Translations under genes and position numbers: made by a program
Part shown: piece after piece, positions 41,188-47,908 of the stretch
Layout: each line of letters starts with the position of its first letter
How positions within the stretch are numbered: the stretch's first letter is position 1
Assembly: GCF_001956295.1 (NCBI RefSeq)
Contig: NZ_MRTD01000019.1
Span: forward strand, 81,351-145,350
Reading direction: 5' to 3'
From: Paenibacillus sp. FSL A5-0031
GTDB lineage: Bacteria > Bacillota > Bacilli > Paenibacillales > Paenibacillaceae
DNA: 64,000 nt
The notes under the pieces: generated by a model
Seen by the model: the letters and a program-made list of their open reading frames with translations, nothing else
Database searches by the model: none
What the model was told of the DNA's origin: nothing

Positions 41188-41393
41188 TCCGAGCTCGCCC
41201 CCGGGTAGTCTTGCGCTCGGGTTACATGTTTGAATTTGGTGATGTCGACACCAACAATTAAAGTAGAAGAAGTGATTTGATTAATGCGTTCATTTATCTT
41301 GTAGTCTCCTTGGTTTGTTTGAATTCGACTGGCGAGCAGCTTGGACCCAATAACATCATACCAAGGAGCGTATTTCTTCATAATAGGAATGCT
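41188..41393 (-). mobile_element. Remnant of an IS110-type element (transposase 5' end only)
   Basis: About 206 bp closely related to the end of the intact element at 28044-29860. The frame reads INERINQITSSTLIVGVDIT then KFKHVTRAQDYPGASSE, lacking the start codon region (MHSTQ is deleted) and everything after the first catalytic Asp. Its right end (AATAGGAATGCT) abuts an array left arm at the same base as the intact element does. Confidence 0.88.
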
Positions 41394-41469
41394 CCTCGTT
41401 AGCGTAATGACGAAGGGCTGCCACGCGGCAGCCCTTTAGTTTTCAACTATCGTTATCCGTTAGTAGAAC
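41394..41469 (+). repeat. Array element, subfamily C, left arm cut by the IS remnant
   Basis: Left-arm remainder CCTCGTTAGCGTAATGACG, hairpin AAGGGCTGCC-ACGC-GGCAGCCCTT, right arm TTCAACTATCGTTATCCGTT then AGTAGAAC. Confidence 0.9.
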
Positions 41470-41485
41470 ATCTTGCACGGCAGAG

Positions 41486-42055
41486 CTATTTCTCCAACTC
41501 ATAGCGGGCCGCGATAATGCCCGACTTGAGCGTTCGGCTGGACAGCAGCTTGAGCTTGATTTTCTCACCGTCGCCGTGGAATACCGATTTTCCGCTGCCC
41601 AAGATGACTGGACAAATCGTCAGCAGGAATTCGTCGATCAGGCCGAGTTCAAGCAACGTCTTCGCCGCCCCCGGACTGCCGAAGATAACGAGATTTTTAC
41701 CCTGCTGCTCCTTGAGCGCCTTGATTTCATCTGCAATATTGTCCTTGATCAGTACCGTATTGTTCCATTCAACAATGTCCATCGAGTCGGAAATGACGAT
41801 CTTCTTAACATCCTGCAGCCATTTGGCATGCTCCATATCGTGCCTCGACGCATCCGGATTGTCCAGCACCGAAGGCCAGTAGCTCTCCATCATTCGATAC
41901 GTCGTTCGTCCGTATACCGGAGAGCCGACTTCGGCTACGACTTCCTCGGCGTATTTCTCTAATTCCTCGTTGTAAGGAATCCAGTCTAGTCCTCCGTTTG
42001 AATCTGACGCATACCCGTCCAGTGATACATGCATGAACAATACGAGTTTTCTCAT
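41486..42055 (-). CDS. RibD C-terminal/dihydrofolate-reductase-like protein, 189 aa
   Basis: NADPH-dependent reductase fold of unknown substrate (YwjB/YyaP-like). Landmarks: MRKLVLFMHVSLDGYASDSN, then GGLDWI; VYGRTTYRMMESYWP; KIVISDSM; LVIFGSPGAAKTLLELGLID, then EFLLTICPVILGSGKSVFH. Start set at the ATG after GGAGGAGAAG, 30 codons inside the longest frame. GC-richer than its neighbours. Single gene between elements 41394 and 42187. Confidence 0.9.
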   Translation of the reverse strand: MRKLVLFMHVSLDGYASDSNGGLDWIPYNEELEKYAEEVVAEVGSPVYGRTTYRMMESYWPSVLDNPDASRHDMEHAKWLQDVKKIVISDSMDIVEWNNTVLIKDNIADEIKALKEQQGKNLVIFGSPGAAKTLLELGLIDEFLLTICPVILGSGKSVFHGDGEKIKLKLLSSRTLKSGIIAARYELEK

Positions 42056-42186
42056 GTTTGCTTCTCCTCCGATTTCGAATATAGTTGTTTGATTTTTTGG
42101 CAGTAGGCTGTGTTTCATCCTTCTTTTACGTTCACTATAAATCATTACGTTACGTAAGGGTCAAGTGGAAATTTGAAGACAAAAAT

Positions 42187-42286
42187 GTTACCTATCTGCC
42201 CTTTAGCTTAACGAGAAAGAAGCAGCTGCCATCCGGCTAACTGCTCTATGGTCCGTATAACTATCCTTCACCTTTTTAGCTCAAAG
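42187..42286 (+). repeat. Array element, complete, hairpin subfamily A
   Basis: Left arm GTTACCTATCTGCCCTTTAG then CTTAACGAG, hairpin AAGCAGCTGCCATCCGGCTA then ACTGCT, linker CTATGGTCCG, right arm TATAACTATCCTTCACCTTT then TTAGCTCAAAG. It overlaps the stop codon of the next gene. Confidence 0.9.
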
Positions 42287-42878
42287 AATTACGTTGCAAA
42301 TCGTTAAAATTATCTATAAAATACCCTTCTGATTCCCAACCACTATTAGTTTTCTGTATTAATTCACCGATAGATAATTTAGCTTTACCGAATCTACTCA
42401 TAAGCTTGGCTTTATAATAATCCATATTGCGACCTTCAAAAACATAATCTAATGCACAATAATTATCTCCCATATATATTGCAAAGTTATAACCGAAGTA
42501 GTCAGCAAATTCTTGGCATATTGCCCTTAGTTCAAGTTGCAACTCTTGATTTTCTATAAATTGATACCACCTAAAACAAGGACTGAACTCACAGATGTAC
42601 TTATTAAATATAAATCTAAACCCACCAGGGCCTCCAAGCTCAACATATTCTTCATCCCCTATTGGCACGGGATCAAATGGCTCAAAGTTATGTGATTCAC
42701 TAATACGATCACGATTTAATAACCATTGTCTGTCAAGATGCGGATTATGAAAATTAACTTCTTTAATACACTTTACAGCTTTAGGAAATCTTGTCCCTTT
42801 AACAATCTCTTCTTTAAAAACTTCTATGGCTGTAACATCTAATGAGTGTTTAAAAACAGCTGAGAAATCTATCCCCAT
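42276..42878 (-). CDS. Hypothetical cassette protein, 200 aa
   Basis: Unknown family. Soluble, aromatic-rich (FNKYICEFSPCFRWYQFIEN, DYFGYNFAIYMGDNYCALDY); general composition suits an immunity-like or SUKH-neighbour protein but no motif is diagnostic. GAGGTGGGAA precedes the ATG. The TAA stop (42276-42278) lies inside the right arm of element 42187. Confidence 0.7.
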   Translation of the reverse strand: MGIDFSAVFKHSLDVTAIEVFKEEIVKGTRFPKAVKCIKEVNFHNPHLDRQWLLNRDRISESHNFEPFDPVPIGDEEYVELGGPGGFRFIFNKYICEFSPCFRWYQFIENQELQLELRAICQEFADYFGYNFAIYMGDNYCALDYVFEGRNMDYYKAKLMSRFGKAKLSIGELIQKTNSGWESEGYFIDNFNDLQRNSLS

Positions 42879-42941
42879 TTCCCACCTCGAAATTCAAAAT
42901 TATTCCATAGTATTATACCATTTTTATTCCATGAGAATTAA

Positions 42942-42964
42942 ATTAAACTAACCGTTAGCAGAAT
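42942..42964 (+). repeat. Collapsed array arm
   Basis: ATTAAACTAACCGTTAGCAG then AAT: arm ends are present but the spacer is reduced to about 5 nt. The TAG stop of the gene to its right (42948-42950) lies within it. Confidence 0.5.
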
Positions 42965-43214
42965 CACTCGGAAGCTTGCCAACCTCGTCAGCATTCGACT
43001 GTTGCTGACGGAACTTGACCAGTTGCTCGTACCGTGCGCGGATCTTCGGTATTGCCTCCTCGAGTAACTTTTCGTGCCTCTCAGCTGACAGACGATCGAG
43101 TTCCTCTTTCTGCTCCGGGCTGACCTTGTACACTTTCGCCGTTATGATCTCGCCTGTTTCATACACCGTTGTCACTTTCTCCATAGCCTTTTTCTCCTTG
43201 TCCATGTTCGACAC
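42948..43214 (-). CDS. Hypothetical small helical protein, 88 aa
   Basis: Unknown family. Charged and helical (VSPEQKEELDRLSAERHEKL, IPKIRARYEQLVKFRQQQSN), higher GC than adjacent cassettes. AGGAGGTAGGAGAAC precedes a GTG start. The stop codon is supplied by the collapsed arm at 42942, suggesting the last codons were replaced at a junction. Confidence 0.65.
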   Translation of the reverse strand: MSNMDKEKKAMEKVTTVYETGEIITAKVYKVSPEQKEELDRLSAERHEKLLEEAIPKIRARYEQLVKFRQQQSNADEVGKLPSDSANG

Positions 43215-43355
43215 GTTCTCCTACCTCCTTTTGTTTTGAGTAACTTCGTTTTCCTCTTTTCTATTATTACGTCTGTCTGTACTCCACGCAATTCAAGAAC
43301 TATGTCAACGATCCCTACAGAACGGCTCCTAAGTTACAATAGCTTCCTGTTTTTC

Positions 43356-43448
43356 GTTAAACTGCCCGTTAGTTTAACAAGAAAATGGAGCAGCTGCCGC
43401 AGCAAACTGCTCCTTGTATGTTTAATTATCGTTCTCCGATAGTTTAAT
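43356..43448 (+). repeat. Array element, complete, subfamily A variant
   Basis: Left arm CGTTAAACTGCCCGTTAG then TTTAACAAG, hairpin GGAGCAGCTGCC-GCAGC-AAACTGCTCC, right arm TTTAATTATCGTTCTCCGAT then AGTTTAATC. Confidence 0.92.
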
Positions 43449-43611
43449 CTATATCATCAATTTTCTCTCCTTCTTCATCTATTTGAACGGTTCCTCCTCC
43501 GAATTGCCACCATTTGCTGCCGTCTTCAAAAGTCAAGGTGATCTCTATCCAGTTCCACTCGCCCGAAGAACCTTAAACCTCAACATCATATTTCCAGTTA
43601 AGTAATTTCAC
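43444..43611 (-). pseudogene. Small cassette gene with one in-frame TAA
   Basis: From GTG 43609-43611 behind GGGGGGC: VKLLNWKYDVEV, TAA (43573-43575), then GSSGEWNWIEITLTFEDGSK, WWQFGGGTVQIDEEGEKIDD and TAA 43444-43446 inside the right arm of element 43356. Apart from the single stop the frame is coherent at about 55 codons. It resembles small immunity-type proteins with W-rich strands, but the family is not recognised. Confidence 0.5.
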
Positions 43612-43714
43612 TACATGCCCCCCATTTTATTTCCGATGAAATGGACCGATGAGTAGTCCAATGTAGAGCTTGCTCATCATGTGTTTTTAACTATCGTGTC
43701 CCGTTAGCTTAATC
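43611..43714 (+). repeat. Array element, weak left arm, subfamily B-like hairpin
   Basis: Degenerate left arm CACTACATGCCCCCCATTTT, hairpin GATGAG … CTTGCTCATC, right arm TTTAACTATCGTGTCCCGTT then AGCTTAATCA. The left arm overlaps the start of the neighbouring broken gene. Confidence 0.75.
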
Positions 43715-43747
43715 ACTTATCTCAAGGAATTACATTCTTGGTGTTGT

Positions 43748-43867
43748 CTATTTCTCTTTTTTACTTGACATTATTTCGATAATTTTCTGAAGAGAAATAT
43801 GTATTGCTCGAAGATAACTTATTAAGCAGATGAATCCTACAGCTAAAATTATAATGAAAAATTCAAT
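43748..43867 (-). CDS. Tiny membrane protein, 39 aa, apparent ATT start
   Basis: EFFIIILAVGFICLISYLRA then IHISLQKIIEIMSSKKEK and TAG. One membrane helix and a basic tail. A strong AAGGGGGAG site is followed 6 nt later by ATT (43865-43867) in this frame; no ATG, GTG or TTG lies in-frame at usable distance. Between elements 43611 and 43930 there is no other gene. Confidence 0.5.
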   Translation of the reverse strand: MEFFIIILAVGFICLISYLRAIHISLQKIIEIMSSKKEK

Positions 43868-43929
43868 TTGTCTCTCCCCCTTACTTTACTAGAGGATTTT
43901 ACCATTTATTATACATATTTGTAGTTATG

Positions 43930-44023
43930 TATAACTACCCATTACTTCATTGAAAAGGGCAACCGATCATATGACTCGTTGCCGACATATCATGTTTGAA
44001 CTATAGTGTCCCGTTAGCTTAAC
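43930..44023 (+). repeat. Array element, complete, unique hairpin
   Basis: Left arm ATAACTACCCATTACTTCAT then TGA, hairpin GGGCAACCGATCATATGACT then CGTTGCC, right arm TTGAACTATAGTGTCCCGTT then AGCTTAACC. Confidence 0.88.
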
Positions 44024-44027
44024 CAAT

Positions 44028-44816
44028 TTATGGATTCACCAAGTTTCTAACATCGAAAGCCGAAAGAGTCTTTAGACCAATTTTATTTAGATATGATAGA
44101 CGCAATTCCAGATCATTAATCAACTCGCAATAATTATCTAATACTTGTTTGTCGAGGCAATTACGTAATTTCTGGACAACTAATAGTGATTCTGAGATCG
44201 GCATTCTTAACACATCTGAAAGGGAATTCCCCATAACCAAGCGTTCCTGTTCCAACAAGCTTTCGGTACAATTTGGACACTTTCCATGTCGGGAGAATAA
44301 TTTTATTGCCCAAAGGTTTCCTTTACTAGTTGTTCCTGCAGCACGCATATGTTCCAAATCGAAAACGCACCCACGATAATATTTTTTATGTTCCCTTTTC
44401 TTGTAAACGTATGTTATAGGTTCCTTATCATATCCATAAAGTAAAATATCGGTAAATTGCTTATTTTGCTCAACAAGTGGGCTTTCAAAGTCAATCCCGA
44501 TCATTTTAGCCAGTTCTCTAATCTTTACAACAGGTCCGCAGTTAGTACCCGCCCATAAAAGCACAGCTCCTTTTTTAAGCGAGAGCTCAGTTGCGACCAT
44601 ACGACTTGAATCAATATCACCAAGGACAGTACCTGTACCGTTACATGTAGTGCATATTGGAGTGCTTTCTCGTAAAGACCAAATGCCATTTTTCTCCGTA
44701 GCCTCACCAACATTCGCATACAATGACGAAAAATGTTCTAAGACTCCGGTAATTGTACCAACAAGAGACCCTGGTCTTTTGGCGTTAAACTTTTTATGGG
44801 AAAGTCCAAATTCCAA
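44028..44816 (-). CDS. Orphan UvrA-like domain protein, 262 aa
   Basis: Resembles part of the excinuclease subunit UvrA. RPGSLVGTITGVLEHFSSLY corresponds to the segment after the first ATPase half; CTTCNGTG matches the UvrA zinc-knuckle pattern CxxCxGxG; ELSLKKGAVLLWAGTNCGPV and KIGLKTLSAFDV recall conserved UvrA turns, and a second CPNC lies near residue 180. There is no Walker A or signature motif, and the length is about a quarter of UvrA. TTG start after GGGGTG. It may be a stand-alone DNA- or UvrA-binding accessory. Single gene between elements 43930 and 44893. Confidence 0.65.
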   Translation of the reverse strand: MEFGLSHKKFNAKRPGSLVGTITGVLEHFSSLYANVGEATEKNGIWSLRESTPICTTCNGTGTVLGDIDSSRMVATELSLKKGAVLLWAGTNCGPVVKIRELAKMIGIDFESPLVEQNKQFTDILLYGYDKEPITYVYKKREHKKYYRGCVFDLEHMRAAGTTSKGNLWAIKLFSRHGKCPNCTESLLEQERLVMGNSLSDVLRMPISESLLVVQKLRNCLDKQVLDNYCELINDLELRLSYLNKIGLKTLSAFDVRNLVNP

Positions 44817-44892
44817 TTAAAAACACCCCTTTGGCTGTTTGCTCAATACTCTTAAATTATACCGACCACTTGTTATTATGTAAATATTTACC

Positions 44893-44922
44893 TCTAAGCC
44901 ATCCTGCCCGTTAGTTCAATTA
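44893..44922 (+). repeat. Single left arm of an array element
   Basis: CTCTAAGCCATCCTGCCCGT then TAGTTCAATT; no hairpin or right arm follows. Confidence 0.7.
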
Positions 44923-44973
44923 GGGACTGAATAATTAAAGGCATTCAACAATACCATTGAACCTGATTAACTA

Positions 44974-45096
44974 AATGCTAAAAAAATCGGCGATAAAGTT
45001 CTCTCCGACGCTCTCCGCGGAGCTGAGCATAAGTTTGCGTGGTCGATGCTTTTTCACGCTGAGATCGTGAACCAACCGACAGCCCAAAGTATGTAA
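44974..45096 (+). pseudogene. Gene fragment on the plus strand
   Basis: The frame reads NAKKIGDKVLSDALRGAEHK then FAWSMLFHAEIVNQPTAQSM and TAA, without a start. It looks like the end of a normal soluble protein; family not recognised. Confidence 0.3.
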
Positions 45097-45204
45097 AACG
45101 ATTGATGATCTTAAGCTACAATTGGGTTAGCCTCTTTATTTGAGGGAATTCGAAAGAACATTGAATACTTGGGTCACATTTCGACAAAATAACTATCTTT
45201 TTTA

Positions 45205-45232
45205 TTGACAGAGTTCCAAATGATAGTAAGAT
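45205..45232 (+). promoter_or_regulatory. Sigma-A-type promoter of the stalk-protein gene
   Basis: -35 TTGACA (45205-45210), 16-bp spacer, -10 TAAGAT (45227-45232), 42 nt before the start codon. A strong promoter by consensus. Confidence 0.6.
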
Positions 45233-45273
45233 AGTAAATAGTGGAAAAAAAATCTAGTTCTGGAGGCGTTTTT

Positions 45274-46242
45274 TTGAAGAGATTGTCGATTACTGCTATG
45301 ATTTGCGTTTTATTATTCAGTATAGGTGTTATTCCTGTATCAGCAGCCAATAAAGGAGCTTATATTTTTGTAGATGGAGTCCCGCTCAAATCTAAATCAG
45401 TAAGCAAGAATGGAGTTTCCTTCGTTCCCTTCAGAGAATTATTTGGAAAATTGAAAATGGAAATCGGTTATGATGCAAAACTTAAACAAGTTACGGGCAA
45501 AAAGGATGATTTAAAGATTACATTTACGATTGGCAACAAAACAGCAGTTGTGAACGGCCAGAAGAAAGCATTGCAAGCAGAACCCATTACGCAAAATGGC
45601 AACACTTACATCCCAATTAGAATCGTTGGGGAAGCAACAGGTAACTCCGTTTATTGGTCTGCAGAAGCAAATGTGATTCAAGTTAATAGTCCATCCTTTA
45701 AAGGGGCCTCTTACACGATCGACGGTATCCCGATATTTTTCAGTGCTGATGGAGTGATATCGTTTGGTCCCGCTGCAACCAACGCCCTGAATACCCAAAA
45801 AGAGTTAGCCGAGATCGATTCCATTACCAAGACAATTGCAAATTTCCCTGAATTCCGTGTTGTTGGTGCGCCACCAACAGAGAAGGAATCCAAACTACCA
45901 GGGTATAAAGGATATCCAGATTATTTTGACACCAATTATGTAGCTGCAGTAGAGAATAAAGAAGCCTTGCCGCCACTGATGAGCAAGGGATGGATTTCAT
46001 TATCTATGCTGTCTGAAATCGAAGGCGTAAGCAAACTTGGCAATAGCAATGCCAACATCATTACGATAGGCAAATATGTCGGCTTCGAAATCGTCAGATT
46101 GGATATTAATTTGACAGCAGAATACAAAAAGGCGACGGATGGCGACTTTACTTTAAGTGACATTCGTGTTAAGAAATACAAAGGAACCATGTATCTTAAC
46201 ATTGAAGATTTAATAACAGCTGGACTCATAGAATCTAATTAA
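45274..46242 (+). CDS. Secreted copper-amine-oxidase-stalk domain protein, 322 aa
   Basis: Exported protein with Sec signal KRLSITAMICVLLFSIGVIP then VSAAN, and two stalk-type repeats (YIFVDGVPLKSKSVSKNGVS FVPFRELFGKLKMEI; TFTIGNKTAVVNGQKKALQA … YIPIRIVGEATGNSVYWSAE). The C-terminal 170 residues have no recognised fold. Start set at the TTG after GGAGGC rather than the GTG at 45241. It has its own promoter and terminator, so it is an independent unit at the end of the main array section. Confidence 0.85.
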   Translation: MKRLSITAMICVLLFSIGVIPVSAANKGAYIFVDGVPLKSKSVSKNGVSFVPFRELFGKLKMEIGYDAKLKQVTGKKDDLKITFTIGNKTAVVNGQKKALQAEPITQNGNTYIPIRIVGEATGNSVYWSAEANVIQVNSPSFKGASYTIDGIPIFFSADGVISFGPAATNALNTQKELAEIDSITKTIANFPEFRVVGAPPTEKESKLPGYKGYPDYFDTNYVAAVENKEALPPLMSKGWISLSMLSEIEGVSKLGNSNANIITIGKYVGFEIVRLDINLTAEYKKATDGDFTLSDIRVKKYKGTMYLNIEDLITAGLIESN

Positions 46243-46318
46243 CACTCAATTTTTTTTCGGTTAGGAGTCAAATCATTACTAAATTAATCGATTGAGCTGA
46301 TTACGATTGATGTTTGTA

Positions 46319-46355
46319 AAAAACTAGGGCCACTTTGGGACCCTAGTTTTTTGTT
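46319..46355 (+). terminator. Rho-independent terminator of the stalk-protein gene
   Basis: AAAACTAGGGCCACTTTGGG then ACCCTAGTTTTTTGTTTTT: a 9-bp stem, then T-runs, 77 nt after the stop codon. Confidence 0.88.
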
Positions 46356-46364
46356 TTTTAGCGG

Positions 46365-46545
46365 TTATCCATTTTCAATGAAAATCAACGAACGCAATTT
46401 AGCTGCTGAAGACCTTTTACGGAAAAATTCAAAAATGCCTTGTTGATCGCGTACCATCGTTATCGCTTCATCTGCTGCATTTGGAATTTCGGGACGTTCA
46501 GTCGAAATTGTCTTGGAAAGTGTGGATGTCAGAATAAAATAAAGT
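46365..46545 (-). pseudogene. C-terminal gene fragment of unknown family
   Basis: Read on the minus strand: TLSKTISTERPEIPNAADEA, ITMVRDQQGIFEFFRKRSSA, AKLRSLIFIENG and TAA (46365-46367). No start codon with a ribosome site is seen. Probably the end of a truncated gene. Confidence 0.35.
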
Positions 46546-46672
46546 ATTAGTCTGACGATGCTTCATTAAGCTTAGGGCAGAATATCGCAACTTCCAACTA
46601 CTGGAATCGAATAAGTAATTGGCGAGTTTACCACCATACATTTACAATTGAGTATTTTTAAGGAGTGAGAAA

Positions 46673-47150
46673 ATGAGTGTTTACTCGAAACGCATCAGAA
46701 TAATCATTCTTGGTGTTGTTTTGACCATTTGCGTAGTGGGAGGTACTATGGCGTTTCAAAGCGATGCTAAAAGCACGATTAATCAAAGCCTCACAAATCT
46801 TCCTAGCTATCCTGAAAATGAAAATGGACAGACATACGGTACGGTTCAGCCAATGAAACCACTTCCGTTGAAATGCAACCTGACTTATTTTTTTCAGGAA
46901 GTGTGAATGGCATTGCAGGATACTTGCCGAAAAAAGATTATCTCGGAGAACTTAGTCGTAATGTCCCACTGTATGATGTTGATGGAGTAAACATAATTGG
47001 TTCTTTGTATATTAGCCCTAAGAATATGAACTATCCTAAAAATAAAAACGGACAGACATACGGTTCTGCCGCAGATGCCACTTCCTACGAAACGGGACCT
47101 GATTTAATTAGTGCAACACGTGTGGATGGCACTGTTAGCTTACATCAACA
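46673..47150 (+). pseudogene. Secreted repeat protein, frameshifted and truncated at an array arm
   Basis: Starts MSVYSKRIRIIILGVVLTIC with an uncleaved or Sec signal. It contains two units of the motif YPENENGQTYGSxxxxTxxE PDLIxAxxVDGTxGY. In the first unit the 5-bp sequence ACGGT is duplicated in tandem (46836-46845), shifting the frame; the protein continues in the other frame as GSANETTSVEMQPDLFFSGS … YPKNKNGQTYGSAADATSYE. The second unit stops at VDGT, where CACTGTTAGCTTACATCAAC, an arm-like sequence, and catalase DNA begin. Confidence 0.7.
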
Positions 47151-47151
47151 G

Positions 47152-47574
47152 TCAGTAAAAACCTCCCCGCAGCACCCTGCAGAGAGGTGCCCTCTCATAA
47201 AATATCTTCTCATCCCGCTTATCCTTAAGTATTTCCACTGCTTCCCGGAACCACAGTGAATGCACAATCTCCCGCTCCCACAAATACTTAAAGCTATCCT
47301 GCAGATCCACATCGTCTGTTAGATCAATCAGCCACTGATACGTCGCCCTAGCCTTCTCCTCCGCCGTTATGTCCTCATGTGGATCCGCAATTGGATCACC
47401 TTTGGCCTGAATGTACATAGCCGTAAAGGGTACGCCGCCTGCACTCTCATAAAACAAGGCGCTGTCATGAGCCACATAATGAGCACCTAGACCTGCAGCC
47501 TTAAGCTGTTCTGGCGTTGCATCTTTTGTCAGCTTGTTAATCATGGTCGCAATCATCTCAAGGTTCGCAAACTC
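47152..47574 (-). pseudogene. Manganese catalase gene, 5' half missing
   Basis: The frame carries TNEFANLEMIATMINKLTKD, AGLGAHYVAHDSALFYESAG GVPFTAMYIQAKGDPIADPH, EDITAEEKARATYQWLIDLT and WEREIVHSLWFREAVEILKD: the C-terminal half of a non-haem manganese catalase (YjqC/CotJC-like), including the helix with metal-ligand Glu/His. The N-terminal half is lost; a stop lies just upstream of TNEF. Its 3' end is duplicated as the smaller remnant at 9624. Confidence 0.85.
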
Positions 47575-47756
47575 GTTGGTACATTGTAATTAACAGTGAT
47601 TATTTTCCTATACACAGTAAGGCTTTTCGATTTACAATTTATAATAATTTTTACTTGTGACTATAAAGCGGCAACTCTATAACCAAAATCCCATCTCACG
47701 CTGCTGTTACAACTTATCTATTCAAAGTCATTTTATCTCAACGTAATACCAAGATC

Positions 47757-47786
47757 GTTCAACTATCGTTACCCACTAGTTCAATG
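47757..47786 (+). repeat. Single right arm at the border of polysaccharide block 2
   Basis: GTTCAACTATCGTTACCCAC then TAGTTCAATG; no hairpin or left arm directly to its left. Between 47575 and 47908 nothing else is evident. Confidence 0.7.
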
Positions 47787-47908
47787 TCACTGCTCAGTCT
47801 ACAATTTTATTTCATTTTCTCAAAATTTATAATCCTCACTAAAACATAACAATAACTTGTTCAGCTTATATTAACGTTAACCTTCAAAATCAGTACTTGC
47901 GAATCCCA

